Positions 31,371-41,920 of a stretch of 64,000 nt of DNA are shown here, piece by piece (the stretch's first letter is position 1; every line of letters begins with the position of its first letter). Location of the stretch: NCBI RefSeq assembly GCF_038592905.1, contig NZ_CP151943.1:2296501-2360500 (forward strand), written 5' to 3'. The DNA comes from Neobacillus sp. FSL H8-0543 (lineage in GTDB: Bacteria > Bacillota > Bacilli > Bacillales > Cytobacillaceae). Under the pieces are notes generated by a model that was given only the letters and a program-made list of their open reading frames with translations, was not told where the DNA came from and did no database searches. The position numbers were made by a program, and so were the translations under genes.

Positions 31371-32501
31371 CTACAAATACTTACTAATAACAATCCGTTG
31401 TATTTCACTTGTACCTTCGTAGATTTCGGTTACTTTGGCGTCGCGGAAATAACGCTCGACAGGGTAGTCCTCGGTATAACCGTAGCCGCCGAACACTTGA
31501 ATCGCCTCCGTGGCAACCTCAACAGCCGTTTTGGAAGCAAATAATTTAGCCATTGATGCTTCTTTTCCGCAATTTAAGCCTTGGGCACGCAAATCAGCCG
31601 CACGATAGAGTAATAGTTTCGCAGCTTCCACATTTGTTGCCATATCAGCCAGCTTAAAGCCAATCCCTTGTTGGGCTGCGATTGGTTTGCCAAATTGCCG
31701 GCGTTCTTTCGCATAAGCTGTAGCAGCTTCGAGAGCAGCTTCAGCAATTCCGAGCGCCTGAGCCGCAATACCAATTCGACCGACATCCAAGTTTGCCATC
31801 GCAATTTTAAAGCCCTCGCCCTCTTTGCCGAGGAGATTTTCTGCTGGAACACGCATGTTCTCGAAGGTTAGCTGAACCGTTCTTGAACCATGAAGGCCCA
31901 TTTTTCGCTCATCCTTGCCAATCACAAGTCCCGGGGTATTTTTATCAACAATAAATGTGGAAATGCCTTTTGTTCTCCGCGTCGGGTCGGTGGAGGCAAA
32001 CACAATATAAACATCCGCTTCACCGCCGTTGGTAATGAACATCTTCGAGCCATTGAGCACATAATGCTCTCCATCCTTTACCGCCCGCGACTTTAAGCTT
32101 GCAGCATCTGAACCAGAACTAGGCTCTGTTAAGCAAAACGCACCCAAATACTCACCTGTTGCAAGCTTTGGCAAATATCTTTGCTTTTGCTCGTCATTGC
32201 CAAAATAAATAATCGGATTGGTACCGACTGATGTATGAACAGACAGGATGACGCCCACCGTCGCGCTGACTTTTGAAAGTTCATTGATGGCAATGATATA
32301 GGAGACAAAATCCATTTCGGCACCGCCGTATTTTTCAGCCACTGGAATTCCCATCAGGCCAAGCTCGCCCATCTTCCGAAGAATTTCGCGGGGGAATTCG
32401 CCCTTTTCCATATTTTCTATAAAGGGTGCGATTTCACTAGCTGCAAAATCGCGAACCATTTTTCGCATCATCTCTTGTTCTTCGGTGAATGTAAGATTCA
32501 T
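31371..32501 (-). CDS. mmgC: Acyl-CoA dehydrogenase (MmgC-like)
   Basis: Second acyl-CoA dehydrogenase, 376 residues, about as conserved as the acdA product but distinct. It has [34 protein letters not shown] and the closing [32 protein letters not shown] with the catalytic glutamate. It is last in a thiolase - 3-hydroxyacyl-CoA dehydrogenase - acyl-CoA dehydrogenase operon in the order of B. subtilis mmgABC. Chain-length preference is unknown. Start ATG 32501 has AGGGGAGAAGG upstream. Confidence 0.92.
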   Translation of the reverse strand: MNLTFTEEQEMMRKMVRDFAASEIAPFIENMEKGEFPREILRKMGELGLMGIPVAEKYGGAEMDFVSYIIAINELSKVSATVGVILSVHTSVGTNPIIYFGNDEQKQRYLPKLATGEYLGAFCLTEPSSGSDAASLKSRAVKDGEHYVLNGSKMFITNGGEADVYIVFASTDPTRRTKGISTFIVDKNTPGLVIGKDERKMGLHGSRTVQLTFENMRVPAENLLGKEGEGFKIAMANLDVGRIGIAAQALGIAEAALEAATAYAKERRQFGKPIAAQQGIGFKLADMATNVEAAKLLLYRAADLRAQGLNCGKEASMAKLFASKTAVEVATEAIQVFGGYGYTEDYPVERYFRDAKVTEIYEGTSEIQRIVISKYL

Positions 32502-32527
32502 TTTCCTTCTCCCCTTTTGAGGACTGA

Positions 32528-33379
32528 TTATTCATACGTATAAAAACCGCGCCCTGATTTACGGCCGAGCCAGCCCGCCTTAACATATTTGCGCAACAGT
32601 GGGCATGGGCGGTATTTATCATCGCCAAACCCTTCATGCAGGGTTTCCATAATGTATAAACAGGTATCCAAGCCAATAAAATCTGCTAAGGTTAGCGGGC
32701 CCATTGGATGATTCATCCCAAGCTTCATCACGTCATCGATGGCTTCCTTTGTTGCCACACCCTCGTACAAGGCATAAATCGCTTCATTGATCATTGGTAA
32801 AAGGATACGGTTTGAGACAAAACCCGGAGAGTCATTGACCTCGACAGGGACCTTGCCGATGGTTTTCGTCATTTCTTCAATTGTTTGATAGACTTCATCC
32901 GCTGTGGCTAAGCCCCGAATAATTTCCACTAACTTCATTACTGGTACCGGATTCATAAAATGCATGCCAATTACCTTCTCTGGGCGGTTCGTTGCTGCAG
33001 CAATTTCTGTGATTGGTAGTGAGGACGTGTTGCTTGCTAAAATTGTATTTTCGGGCGCAATTTTATCTAGCTGGGCGAAGAGTTTTGTTTTAATTTCCAT
33101 ATTTTCAACGGCTGCTTCAATGACAAGGTCGACCGCACTGGCATCGTTTAAGTCGGTTGACGGACGAATACGATCCAATACATCCTGTTTCTGCTCTGCT
33201 GTCATCCGCCCTTTTTCCACTAAGCGTGTTAAGTTTTTGCTGATTACCCCTAATCCGCGTTCGACAAATTCCGTTTTTAAGTCATTTAAAACCACTTGAT
33301 AGCCCGCTTGCGCACAAACTTGGGCAATTCCAGACCCCATTTGCCCGGCACCGATCACCATTACTTTTTTAACACTCAT
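32528..33379 (-). CDS. mmgB: 3-hydroxybutyryl-CoA dehydrogenase (MmgB-like)
   Basis: NAD(P)-dependent oxidation of 3-hydroxyacyl-CoA. The Rossmann start is [16 protein letters not shown]. The catalytic His is in [17 protein letters not shown] and the C-terminal domain has [15 protein letters not shown]. Length 283 residues. The start ATG 33379 is chosen for GGAGGGG three to nine bases before; the ORF extension to 33400 is not needed. The gene lies 26 bp before mmgC. Confidence 0.94.
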   Translation of the reverse strand: MSVKKVMVIGAGQMGSGIAQVCAQAGYQVVLNDLKTEFVERGLGVISKNLTRLVEKGRMTAEQKQDVLDRIRPSTDLNDASAVDLVIEAAVENMEIKTKLFAQLDKIAPENTILASNTSSLPITEIAAATNRPEKVIGMHFMNPVPVMKLVEIIRGLATADEVYQTIEEMTKTIGKVPVEVNDSPGFVSNRILLPMINEAIYALYEGVATKEAIDDVMKLGMNHPMGPLTLADFIGLDTCLYIMETLHEGFGDDKYRPCPLLRKYVKAGWLGRKSGRGFYTYE

Positions 33380-33442
33380 TATTTCCCCTCCGAATCCCAT
33401 TTTTATTAGCTATTGATGACATATACGCAAAAAATGAGGGTA

Positions 33443-33513
33443 TTTCCGCTAAAAATGAATGATATCCGCTAAGCCGATGGATATATCCGCGAAAATACCC
33501 AATTTACCCGCGA
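33443..33513. repeat. Short repeats of TCCGCTAA/TCCGCGAA
   Basis: The words TTCCGCTAAAAAT, TATCCGCTAA, TATCCGCGAAAAT and CCCGCGAAA recur about every 20-23 bp between mmgA and mmgB. They resemble the GCGAAAAT-type words inside the 12930-13179 array. Confidence 0.5.
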
Positions 33514-33515
33514 AA

Positions 33516-34703
33516 TTATACTTTCGGTACTTCCACCATTACGGCATCGCCCTGGCCTCCTCCGCTACAGATGGCTGCGATCCCGATGCCTCCGCCGCGG
33601 CGCTTTAATTCATGCACTAATGTAAGGATGATACGGGCTCCACTGGCGCCAATCGGATGTCCGAGGGCGACTGCACCGCCATTGACATTGACCTTTTCCG
33701 GGTCGAGGCTAGCAATTTTTCCGCTTGCTAATGCCACCGCAGCAAATGCCTCGTTAATTTCAAAGAGGTCAATTTCCGAAAGATCCCTGCCCGTTTTTTT
33801 CAATAATGCATTGATGACAAGTCCTGGTGTTTGCGGGAAGTCCTTCGCTTCGACAGCTACTGCTGTATGCCCTAAAATAACCGCCTCATGTTCTCTGCCT
33901 TCCCTTATCGCACGTTCTTCGCTCATTAACACAAGGGCAGCCGCGCCGTCATTAATTCCTGGTGCATTCCCTGCTGTAATCGTTCCGTCTGAATTAAAAA
34001 CGGGTGCTAATTTCGAGAGTCTCTCTAGTGAGGTATCTTTACGCGGTGATTCATCCTGGCTGACGACCACAGGCTCGCCCTTACGCTGCGGGATGGTGAC
34101 AGGCACGATTTCTTCGGCAAACTTTCCTGTTTCAATCGCCGCTATTGCACGCTGATGACTTCTTAATGCCCACTCATCCTGCTCTTTACGGCTAAGTTCC
34201 ATCTCTTTTGCGGTTGAATTTCCGTAGGTGCCCATATGAACGCCTGTAAAGCTACAGGTTAAGCCATCATGAATCATTAAATCCTTTACCGAGGAGTCGC
34301 CCATCTTTAGACCCCAGCGTGCTTTTGGCAAAATATACGGAGCATTGCTCATCGATTCCATGCCGCCGGCAACAATCACTTCTTCATCGCCTGCACGGAT
34401 GATTTGGTCTGCTAATGTCACACTGCGCATTCCCGAGGCGCAAACCTTATTAATCGTTTCTGTTTTTACTTCCCATGGCAGTCCAGCCTCTCTTGCCGCC
34501 TGACGCGATGGAATTTGCCCTTGGCCCCCTTGTAATACCGATCCTAAAATCACTTCCTGTACGTCATCGGCTTTCACTTGTGCCCTCAGCAACGCCTCTT
34601 TCACAGCAATTCCACCTAACTCAACCGCAGTCAGGCTGCTTAAACTCCCGCCAAGCTTTCCAAAAGGCGTTCTAACCCCGCTTAAAATAACCGTTCTCCC
34701 CAT
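33516..34703 (-). CDS. mmgA: Acetyl-CoA acetyltransferase / thiolase (MmgA-like)
   Basis: Thiolase of 395 residues. Nucleophile cysteine is in [15 protein letters not shown], the His in [19 protein letters not shown], and the second cysteine in [12 protein letters not shown]. Start ATG 34703 is chosen ([13 protein letters not shown]) with GGGGAG upstream; the GTG at 34712 is too close to that ribosome site. It is the first gene of mmgABC. A 20-bp palindrome resembling the fadF operator lies 56-75 bp upstream. Confidence 0.95.
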   Translation of the reverse strand: MGRTVILSGVRTPFGKLGGSLSSLTAVELGGIAVKEALLRAQVKADDVQEVILGSVLQGGQGQIPSRQAAREAGLPWEVKTETINKVCASGMRSVTLADQIIRAGDEEVIVAGGMESMSNAPYILPKARWGLKMGDSSVKDLMIHDGLTCSFTGVHMGTYGNSTAKEMELSRKEQDEWALRSHQRAIAAIETGKFAEEIVPVTIPQRKGEPVVVSQDESPRKDTSLERLSKLAPVFNSDGTITAGNAPGINDGAAALVLMSEERAIREGREHEAVILGHTAVAVEAKDFPQTPGLVINALLKKTGRDLSEIDLFEINEAFAAVALASGKIASLDPEKVNVNGGAVALGHPIGASGARIILTLVHELKRRGGGIGIAAICSGGGQGDAVMVEVPKV

Positions 34704-34758
34704 ATAAAACACTCCCCTTTTTCCTACTATTCAGTCATTTGGATGTAAAAAAATTCAT

Positions 34759-34778
34759 TCGACTGAACGCTCGCTCGA
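34759..34778 (-). promoter_or_regulatory. Putative TetR/FadR-type operator upstream of mmgA
   Basis: Minus-strand TCGAGCGAGCGTTCAGTCGA is an imperfect palindrome. It is nearly the same as the palindrome in the fadF promoter (37161-37180), sharing GAGCRTTCAGTC. Confidence 0.6.
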
Positions 34779-34842
34779 TATCCCTGCAAAAAAAATCGTT
34801 CACCAAAATGTAAGCGTTTTATCCTTCACTATCTATTTTACA

Positions 34843-34925
34843 TAAAAAATAGCAGAAGTTGAAATGTTTTACACAAAATTCATAAAATTAAGTGGATTCA
34901 CACAACCATTCAACCTCTGCTATTC
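34843..34925 (-). terminator. Terminator of fadF
   Basis: Long-range hairpin AATAGCAGA-GTTGAA / TTCAAC-TCTGCTATT with a roughly 40-base loop, then six Ts on the minus strand. Confidence 0.75.
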
Positions 34926-34955
34926 TTAAAACTTAAGCACTCACTACAAACCTAA

Positions 34956-37055
34956 CTATGCTACTTCCCCGCAAATGGCCTTTTCTAATAACTCGGCTAC
35001 ATCGTAGGTTGAAACCTTTTCTTCTACTTCTTTTGCTTTCGTACCATCTGAAAGCATGGTTAAGCAGTACGGACAAGCGGAACTAATAACCGTCGGATTT
35101 ACCTCTAACGCCTGCTCCGTTCGGCTCACGTTAATGCGATGACCCGTTTCTTCCTCCATCCACATTAAGCCGCCACCCGCGCCACAGCACATTCCTGTTT
35201 CTCTGTTTCTTTCCATCTCTACAAGTTTGACACCTGGAATCGACTTTAAAATCTCCCGCGGCGGATCATAGACATCATTATAACGGCCTAAGTAACAAGA
35301 GTCGTGGAAGGTAATTGTTTCATTCACTGCATGTTTTGGAACAAGTTTTCCATCGCGAACGAGTTCATAAAGAATTTCAGTATGATGGAACACTTCTGCT
35401 TCTAAGCCGAAATCAGGGTATTCATTTTTGAAAATATTATAGGCATGCGGGTCCGTTGTAATAATTTTCTTGACCCCTGCTTTTTCAAATTCCTCAATAT
35501 TCTTCGTTGCAAGCTCCTGGAATAAGAACTCATTTCCGAGACGTCTTGGTGTGTCTCCAGAGTTTTTCTCTTTGTTTCCAAGGATCGCAAACTTCACACC
35601 CGCTTCATTTAAGAGCTTAGCAAAGGCAAGGGCAATCTTTTGGCTCCGGTTATCGTATGATCCCATCGCACCCACCCAGAATAAGTATTCAAATTCCTCG
35701 CCAGCCTTGTTCATTTCCTTTACCGTTGGAACATGTACGTCCTCGCGGGCATCGCGCCAGTTTTCGCGCTCTTTACGATTTAAGCCCCATGGATTACCTT
35801 GACGTTCAATATTCGTCATCGCCCTTTGTGCATCGGCGTCCATTTTTCCTTCTGTTAAAACAAGATAACGGCGCAGGTCGATAATTTTATCCACGTGCTC
35901 ATTCATCACCGGGCATTGGTCTTCGCAATTTCGGCAAGTCGTACATGCCCAAATTTCTTCTTCGGTAATGACTTCGCCAATTAAGCTTGGGTTATAAGCA
36001 AGCGATGCTGCTGCTTCTTGCGCCCCTTGACCGCTTGCAGCAAGTGCCAGCTGGTTTCCTTTTGTCCCTGCAAACGCATAGGTTGGCACCCAAGGCTGCT
36101 TGGAGGTTACTGCAGCACCGTGATTGGTTAGATGGTCACGGAGTTTTAAGATTAAATCCATTGGTGAAAGCATTTTGCCTGTTCCTGTTGCCGGACACAT
36201 ATTCGTACAGCGCCCACATTCTACACAAGCATATAGATCGATCATTTGATGCTGGGTAAAATCTTCAATTTTTCCAACGCCAAACGATTCCTGTGATTCA
36301 TCCTCAAAATCAACCTTTTTCAATTTACCCGGTTTTTCCAAACGGTTAAAATACACATTTGCCGGTCCGGCAATTAAATGGGCATGCTTTGATTGCGGTA
36401 CATACACTAAGAACGTTAATAAGAATAATAAATGCGCCCACCAGGCTACATAGAAAACCGCGATGGCTGCTGTTTCGCCTAGCCACGAAAAGGCCAGCGA
36501 GATGACGGATGCAACCGGTTCCGCCCAAGTTGCTGCTTCCCCATGCCAAATCAGACCCATTCCATTCCCAACAAGGACGGAAACCATCAAACCACCGATA
36601 AAAATTAACACAAGTCCCGCTTTAAAATTCCGCTTCAAACGGACGAGTTTTTCAACGTAACGGCGGTAAAAGGCCCAGATGACAGCCACGAGGATGGTAA
36701 GCGTGACCAACTCCTGGATAAATGTGAACACTGGATACACGGGTCCAAGCGGGAGATGTGCGCCAGGTTTAATCCCTTTGATGATAAAATCAATCGCACC
36801 CAATTGAACAAGAATAAAACCATAAAAGAACATCACGTGGATCGCACCACTCTTTTTGTCCTTCAAAAGTTTCTTTTGTCCAAACACATTGACCCAGATT
36901 TTTTGCATCCGTTCTTTTACATTGTTGTCAAACTCTACTTTCTTCCCGAGTTTAATAAATTCAATTCTAGTTTTAACTACATAAACGAATAGACTGATTG
37001 CGTAAGCGGTTACAGCTAGAAATGCAATCAGGTTTACCCATAAAAGTCCATTCAA
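34956..37055 (-). CDS. fadF: Iron-sulfur membrane oxidoreductase FadF
   Basis: Heterodisulfide-reductase-like protein of 699 residues thought to carry electrons from acyl-CoA dehydrogenases/ETF to quinone. The N-terminal half has about five membrane segments. Two [4Fe-4S] motifs (CVECGRCTNMCP and CTTCRNCEDQCP) are followed by two CCG domains (FHDSCYLGRYNDVYDPPRE...MCCGAGGG and SSACPYCLTML). In B. subtilis ywjF/fadF sits beside acdA and is FadR-regulated; here the mmg and icmF genes lie between. Start ATG 37055 has GGGGGCG. Confidence 0.93.
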   Translation of the reverse strand: MNGLLWVNLIAFLAVTAYAISLFVYVVKTRIEFIKLGKKVEFDNNVKERMQKIWVNVFGQKKLLKDKKSGAIHVMFFYGFILVQLGAIDFIIKGIKPGAHLPLGPVYPVFTFIQELVTLTILVAVIWAFYRRYVEKLVRLKRNFKAGLVLIFIGGLMVSVLVGNGMGLIWHGEAATWAEPVASVISLAFSWLGETAAIAVFYVAWWAHLLFLLTFLVYVPQSKHAHLIAGPANVYFNRLEKPGKLKKVDFEDESQESFGVGKIEDFTQHQMIDLYACVECGRCTNMCPATGTGKMLSPMDLILKLRDHLTNHGAAVTSKQPWVPTYAFAGTKGNQLALAASGQGAQEAAASLAYNPSLIGEVITEEEIWACTTCRNCEDQCPVMNEHVDKIIDLRRYLVLTEGKMDADAQRAMTNIERQGNPWGLNRKERENWRDAREDVHVPTVKEMNKAGEEFEYLFWVGAMGSYDNRSQKIALAFAKLLNEAGVKFAILGNKEKNSGDTPRRLGNEFLFQELATKNIEEFEKAGVKKIITTDPHAYNIFKNEYPDFGLEAEVFHHTEILYELVRDGKLVPKHAVNETITFHDSCYLGRYNDVYDPPREILKSIPGVKLVEMERNRETGMCCGAGGGLMWMEEETGHRINVSRTEQALEVNPTVISSACPYCLTMLSDGTKAKEVEEKVSTYDVAELLEKAICGEVA

Positions 37056-37152
37056 TCAATACGCCCCCTTTTAAAAAATATTCGTCCCATCTACCCTTAA
37101 CTATGTAGAAAATTTTAAACCAATAAAATTTTCTGAACTTACTGTTATCTCT

Positions 37153-37180
37153 ATTATATAATGAATGAGCATTCAGTCAA
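37153..37180 (-). promoter_or_regulatory. fadF promoter with palindromic operator between -35 and -10
   Basis: -35 TTGACT (37175-37180), 16-bp spacer, -10 TATAAT (37153-37158). The spacer is an imperfect palindrome TGACTGAATGCTCATTCA (37162-37179), so a bound TetR-type repressor would block polymerase. It resembles FadR sites of Bacillus. Confidence 0.75.
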
Positions 37181-37276
37181 ATCATTTTTACTTAAAGATT
37201 ATTTGATTTTTTTCAAATTCATACAATGGTCCTTGTTTGGTAAATATAAAAACAATGATTGGAGGAAAAATTCCTT

Positions 37277-38476
37277 ATGAAATTACTATTCATTTTGCTT
37301 GGACTTATACTTCTTATCATTGGCTGGTTTTATCTTGATTTCACATTAGGATACAGGAAGCATCTTAAGATTGTTCGCAAACTTGAAACACCGATTCTCC
37401 AGGGAAACTTCGATATCTTTCCCCATGGAAAGAAGCTGTTTGCCGATTACTTTGACGAGTTAAAGAACGCTAAACAGCATATCCATGTGTTATTTTATAT
37501 TGTTAAAAACGATCCAATTAGTCAGGAGTTCTTCGAGATATTAAAGGGTAAGGCACGTGAAGGGGTGGAAGTTCGTCTGCTGCTTGACCGAATTGGCAGT
37601 TTCAGCGTGAAGAAAAAGACTGTTGCTTCGCTGCGTGAGGCCGGTGTGTATTTTGCTTTTAGTAATCGGATTAAACTCCCCTATCTTTTTTATTCCTCTC
37701 AAGTACGGAACCATCGAAAGATAACGGTTATTGATGGTGAAATTGGTTATCTCGGCGGCTTTAACGTTGGCATGGAATATATCGATGAGGATCCAAAGCT
37801 CAGTCCTTGGCGTGATTATCATTTAAAAATCACCGGGGAAAGTGTTTCGTACTTACAGCAAGAGTTTTTTGTTGATTGGCAGGAGTATGGTGAAAAGGTC
37901 CCTGACGTGACAAAGTATTGCAGGATGCTCCCAAAAGGAATGGTACGCCAGCAATTTGTGCCCACTGAGGCTGGTCAGCTTGAAGCAAGGCATCTTAATT
38001 TAATAAAAATGGCCAACAAGTCCATTATGATTGGCACGCCCTATTTTATCCCCAGTAAAAAAATATTTCATGAGCTAATTCTGGCGGCAAGGCGCGGGAT
38101 TGAAATAACGATTATTGTTCCGTTTACAGCTGACCATATCCTTGTGCAAGAAGCATCCTACCGCTATTTGCGCCGGCTTCTTCGGGAAGGGGGAAAGGTT
38201 TATCAATTTAAAAATGGATTTTACCATGCAAAGACGATTATTATTGATGATCGTCTGTGTGATATCGGTACGGCCAATTTTGATAAACGAAGTTTATTTT
38301 TAAACAAAGAAATTAACTGCTATTTTTATGATGAGGAATTTGTGGCAAGGTTTAAGGAAGTTTTCGTTAAGGATATTCATGACTCAAGGCCGTTGACGTT
38401 ATCAGATCTTAATCATCCTAATTTATTTCGATCGGTAAAAGAAGTCATTGCCGGGTCAATTTCTTATTTTTTATAG
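37277..38476 (+). CDS. clsB: Cardiolipin synthase / phospholipase-D family (YwjE type)
   Basis: Membrane-anchored phospholipase-D family enzyme of 399 residues that condenses two phosphatidylglycerols to cardiolipin. An N-terminal hydrophobic segment (about 3-22) is followed by two HKD motifs, HRKITVIDGEIGYLGGFN and HAKTIIIDDRLCDIGTANFD. Start ATG 37277 is used with GGAGG eleven bases upstream; TTG 37259 would place the ribosome site inside the ORF. It is divergent from fadF. Confidence 0.9.
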   Translation: MKLLFILLGLILLIIGWFYLDFTLGYRKHLKIVRKLETPILQGNFDIFPHGKKLFADYFDELKNAKQHIHVLFYIVKNDPISQEFFEILKGKAREGVEVRLLLDRIGSFSVKKKTVASLREAGVYFAFSNRIKLPYLFYSSQVRNHRKITVIDGEIGYLGGFNVGMEYIDEDPKLSPWRDYHLKITGESVSYLQQEFFVDWQEYGEKVPDVTKYCRMLPKGMVRQQFVPTEAGQLEARHLNLIKMANKSIMIGTPYFIPSKKIFHELILAARRGIEITIIVPFTADHILVQEASYRYLRRLLREGGKVYQFKNGFYHAKTIIIDDRLCDIGTANFDKRSLFLNKEINCYFYDEEFVARFKEVFVKDIHDSRPLTLSDLNHPNLFRSVKEVIAGSISYFL

Positions 38477-38528
38477 CGGCTGTGATAGATTTTCGCCTTA
38501 CCACAATAAATAAAAAGGAGTTTGCCCT

Positions 38529-39485
38529 ATGAAAATTCGTTTCGGCTATGTATCGACTGCGATTACGTTGTGGGATGCCTCACCGGCGAAGGCTCTTACC
38601 TTTACTCGTTACCAGCAGCTCGGCGAGCAGGAACGTGCCGAAAGATTATTGCAGGTTACGAAACAAAATCTGGATCATACGATACGGATGCTTCATTACA
38701 ATATCGCTCATGAAATTGAGGTATATCGGATGTCGAGCTCGATTGTTCCGTTGGCGACACATCCTGAGGTGCGTTGGGATTTCCAATCTCCCTTTCGCTC
38801 GGAATGGCAGGAAATTGGGCGGCTAGTGAAAAAACATCGTTTAAGGGTGAGCTTTCATCCTAACCAATTTACTTTGTTCACCTCAGATAAAGCCAAAATT
38901 ACTGATAATGCAGTGATTGATATGGAGTACCATTATCAGATGCTTGAGGCGGTGGGGATCGAGCATGAAGGCTTGATAAACATCCATATTGGAGGTGCTT
39001 ATGGTGATAAAACAGAAACGATTATTCGCTTTCATAAAAACCTAAAAAAGCTTCCAGCTCCTGTGAAATCGGCGATGACATTAGAAAATGATGATAAAAC
39101 CTACAACGCAGAGGAAACACTTATCGCCTGTGAAAAGGAAACCATTCCGTTTGTTTTTGATTATCATCACCATATGGCCAATCCTTGTGAACCTGCCCTC
39201 GAGGAGCTATTGCCGAGGATATTTCAAACTTGGGATCATATTCGGCTCCTACCTAAGATACATATCTCCTCGCCAAAAACAGAAAAAGAGTTTCGTTCAC
39301 ATGCAGACTTTGTCGATTTAGAGTTTATCCTTCCTTTTTTGAAGCTACTAAAAGAGGTAGGACAGAATGTTGATTTTATGATTGAAGCGAAGGCAAAGGA
39401 CCAAGCATTGCTGCGATTGGTGGAAGAAATGAGCAAGCTTCGGGGCTATAAGCGAGTCAGCGGGGCGGCGATTGAGATCAAGTAA
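38529..39485 (+). CDS. uvsE: UV DNA damage endonuclease UvsE
   Basis: Nicks DNA 5' of UV photoproducts, an alternative to nucleotide excision repair, with a TIM-barrel fold and metal site. The 318 residues contain the family segments [48 protein letters not shown] and [10 protein letters not shown], which supply metal-binding His/Glu/Asp. Start ATG 38529 has AAAGGAG. In B. subtilis YwjD is spore-associated and sits next to ywjE, as here. Confidence 0.95.
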   Translation: MKIRFGYVSTAITLWDASPAKALTFTRYQQLGEQERAERLLQVTKQNLDHTIRMLHYNIAHEIEVYRMSSSIVPLATHPEVRWDFQSPFRSEWQEIGRLVKKHRLRVSFHPNQFTLFTSDKAKITDNAVIDMEYHYQMLEAVGIEHEGLINIHIGGAYGDKTETIIRFHKNLKKLPAPVKSAMTLENDDKTYNAEETLIACEKETIPFVFDYHHHMANPCEPALEELLPRIFQTWDHIRLLPKIHISSPKTEKEFRSHADFVDLEFILPFLKLLKEVGQNVDFMIEAKAKDQALLRLVEEMSKLRGYKRVSGAAIEIK

Positions 39486-39555
39486 TCGGGGTGCATGTTT
39501 TCTCGTCCAAATGGATAAAGTAACAACTAGATTCTAAATCAAGGAGGGGTTTTAA

Positions 39556-39675
39556 GTGGAAAGTACGAGTGAATTTGTGAAAACTTTTAATGAAAACAAG
39601 AAAAAACAAGAGAAAAATAAGAAGCGTCAAGGTCAAAACGACCCTGAAAAATTTTTGCCAAACAAGCAGCATTAA
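39556..39675 (+). CDS. Small basic protein, DUF4023-like
   Basis: A 39-residue protein (begins MESTSEFVKTFNENKKKQ, ends FLPNKQH) that starts at GTG 39556 after AAGGAGGGG six bases upstream. It is rich in Lys, Asn and Gln. The start and the closing PNKQH resemble the DUF4023 family of small Bacillus proteins of unknown role; I am not certain. It is followed by a strong bidirectional terminator. It is too short for routine ORF finding. Confidence 0.65.
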   Translation: MESTSEFVKTFNENKKKQEKNKKRQGQNDPEKFLPNKQH

Positions 39676-39688
39676 TAAAAGAGCCATG

Positions 39689-39721
39689 AAAAAAGAGTCT
39701 CCGCAGCGGAGACTCTTTTTA
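39689..39721. terminator. Bidirectional terminator
   Basis: Perfect hairpin AAAAAGAGTCTCCGC/GCGGAGACTCTTTTT between the convergent DUF4023-like gene and sspH. It carries A-run and T-run on both sides. Confidence 0.95.
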
Positions 39722-39901
39722 TACTTCCTCGATTAAATTTAAGACAGGAACGTCTCGCTCATCCTCGGGGTTTTGCTTTGAGTAGATTCTGGCCATTTTC
39801 GTTGTATCATCGACATGTTGAATTATAACTGGGGCACCATCGTACGTCACATCAATCATATCTGCGGATTCAAGTATTTCTTTCGCTCTTCCTACATTCA
39901 C
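39719..39901 (-). CDS. sspH: Small acid-soluble spore protein H
   Basis: Minor spore protein of 60 residues found in the forespore. The pattern MNVGRAKEILESADMIDVTYDGAPVIIQHVDD is closely similar to B. subtilis SspH. Start is GTG 39901, nine bases after GAGGAG. The stop overlaps the strong terminator. Function beyond spore packaging is unknown. Normally made under SigG; no promoter was recognised with confidence. Confidence 0.9.
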   Translation of the reverse strand: MNVGRAKEILESADMIDVTYDGAPVIIQHVDDTTKMARIYSKQNPEDERDVPVLNLIEEV

Positions 39902-40023
39902 TGCGGTCCACTCCTCGTTAAAAGTTCTTTAATAATATCTGCAAATTTGGGGTGAATATTCTCCTTTAGAAAAAAATTCATGTTTACTAGGTCATTTTTC
40001 CAACAGGCTGTGACAAACTTTCC

Positions 40024-40153
40024 TGTTGATTTCCGCTCCAGGCACTTCGCTTTCCGCGGGCAGTCCGGGATCCTCCTCGTCGCTTCGCTCCTGCGGGGTC
40101 TCCCGTGACTTGCTCTTCCCGCAGGAGTCTCGTGCCTTCCGCTCCAATCAATA
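40024..40153. repeat. Interspersed TIR element, copy C (type 1)
   Basis: 130 bp, same orientation as the other copies. It retains the CCGCGGGCAGTCCGGGATCC core and the GGGGTCTCCCGTGACTTGCTC stretch, which most resembles copy E. It occupies most of the 348-bp sspH-argS gap; nothing else is seen there. Confidence 0.88.
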
Positions 40154-40206
40154 ATGGGTTTTAACACATCCTTCTAAAAGTTGAAATATACCTTCCACTT
40201 CACAAA

Positions 40207-40239
40207 AATAAAAGACCCCCTTTTTCTCAAAAGGGAGCC
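40207..40239 (-). terminator. Terminator of argS
   Basis: GGCTCCCTTTT/AAAAAGGGGGTC stem with a GAGA-type loop and a T-run on the minus strand. Confidence 0.88.
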
Positions 40240-40249
40240 AACTAAAAAG

Positions 40250-41920
40250 TTACATTTTTTCTGGAGCGGAAACACCGATTAATGCCAGCGCATTGCGCAG
40301 TGTGATTTGAACGGTCTTGACTAACGCAAGACGCGCCTTTGTGCGTTCAGGGTGCTCGCTGTCGAGTACCTTTTCGGCATTGTAAAAGCTGTGGAACGCG
40401 GACGCAAGTTCATAGATATAATTAGTAATCCGATGCGGTACACGCTTTACGGCCGCCTCACTAACCGCTAACGGGAACTCGCCAAGCTTTTTCAATAAGT
40501 CAATTTCCTTTTCGGCACCAACTAATGTAAAGTTGGCATCGCCGCTTACCTGAATTCCCTGCTCCTCACCTGCACGAAGGATACTGCAAATCCTTGCATG
40601 AGCGTACTGTGAGTAGTAGACAGGATTTTCATTGGATTCGGACACGGCTAAATCTAAATCAAAGTCCATATGTGTATCCGAACTTCTCATCGCAAAGAAA
40701 TAACGAGTGGCATCGAGGCCAACTTCATCGACTAAATCTCGCATCGTTACTGCTTTACCAGTCCGTTTACTCATCTTCATCTTTTCACCATTCTTATATA
40801 GGTGAACGAGCTGAATGATTTCGACCTCAAGGGCGTCAGGTCCATAGCCTAGTGACTGGATGGCGGCCTTCATCCTTGGAATATAGCCGTGATGGTCAGC
40901 GCCCCAAATATTAATCAGCTTTTCAAAGCCGCGGTCAAGCTTATCCTTGTGATAAGCAATATCTGGCGTCAAATACGTATAAGACCCATCCTGCTTAATT
41001 AACACGCGGTCCTTATCATCACCGAAATCGGTCGAACGTAACCAGGTTGCGCCGTCTTCCTCGTAAATATAGCCGCTTTCACGCAGTGCTGCGAGTGCTT
41101 CATCAATTTTTCCATTTTTATAAAGGGAGGTTTCAGAGAACCAGACATCAAAGCGAACGCGGAAATCCTCAAGGTCCTTCTGTAATTTAGCCATTTCATA
41201 TTTCAAGCCATAGTCACGAAAAAAGTCAGAGCGCTCCTGCTCATCCACTCCGACAAACTTATCGCCAAACTCTTCGGCAAGCCTTTTCCCGATGCCGATG
41301 ATATCAGCCCCATGGTAGCCGCCCTCTGGCATTTCCTTTTCAAGCCCAAGCGCCTGAAAGTAACGTGCTTCAACAGAAAGCGCAAGATTATTAATCTGGT
41401 TTCCGGCATCATTAATATAATATTCGCGGGAAACATCGAAGCCCGCCTTTGCTAAAATATTGCAGAGCGCATCACCAATCGCCGCGCCACGGGCATGACC
41501 TAAGTGGAGGTCACCGGTTGGATTGGCAGAAACAAACTCCACTTGAACCTTTTGCTTGCCGCCAACCGTTGTTTCGCCGTACCGTTCATCCGCTGCGAGC
41601 ACATTCGGAATAAGGTCTGTTAAGTAATCATTATTCATATGAAAATTAATGAAGCCTGGCCCTGCCAAATCAATTTTTTCAATCGAAGCCTTGGAACGGT
41701 CAAAATTCTCAATTAACGCTTCGGCAATCGCACGCGGTGGCTTCTTGGCCACTCGTGCCAGCTGCATCGCCATGTTTGTCGCGTAATCACCATGCGTTTT
41801 ATCCTTCGGAACCTCTAAAATGACGTCAGGGATTTGCTCAGCGGTTGCAAGATTCGCCTTGACGACAGCTGCTTTAATTTCATCCTTTAATTTACTTTGT
41901 ACCTGTTCAACTATGTTCAT
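40250..41920 (-). CDS. argS: Arginyl-tRNA synthetase
   Basis: Class I synthetase of 556 residues that charges tRNA-Arg. It has the N-terminal additional domain, the HIGH-like motif [19 protein letters not shown], the KMSK motif [13 protein letters not shown] and the C-terminal DALR anticodon domain. The gene overlaps ywiB by 14 bp and is cotranscribed with it. Start ATG 41920 has AGGAGG seven bases before. Confidence 0.97.
   Translation of the reverse strand: MNIVEQVQSKLKDEIKAAVVKANLATAEQIPDVILEVPKDKTHGDYATNMAMQLARVAKKPPRAIAEALIENFDRSKASIEKIDLAGPGFINFHMNNDYLTDLIPNVLAADERYGETTVGGKQKVQVEFVSANPTGDLHLGHARGAAIGDALCNILAKAGFDVSREYYINDAGNQINNLALSVEARYFQALGLEKEMPEGGYHGADIIGIGKRLAEEFGDKFVGVDEQERSDFFRDYGLKYEMAKLQKDLEDFRVRFDVWFSETSLYKNGKIDEALAALRESGYIYEEDGATWLRSTDFGDDKDRVLIKQDGSYTYLTPDIAYHKDKLDRGFEKLINIWGADHHGYIPRMKAAIQSLGYGPDALEVEIIQLVHLYKNGEKMKMSKRTGKAVTMRDLVDEVGLDATRYFFAMRSSDTHMDFDLDLAVSESNENPVYYSQYAHARICSILRAGEEQGIQVSGDANFTLVGAEKEIDLLKKLGEFPLAVSEAAVKRVPHRITNYIYELASAFHSFYNAEKVLDSEHPERTKARLALVKTVQITLRNALALIGVSAPEKM

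Noticed and set aside
39898..40167. 89-residue ORF overlapping repeat copy C and ending at sspH
   Set aside because: Most of it is translated repeat element. The last 27 residues lack a ribosome site.
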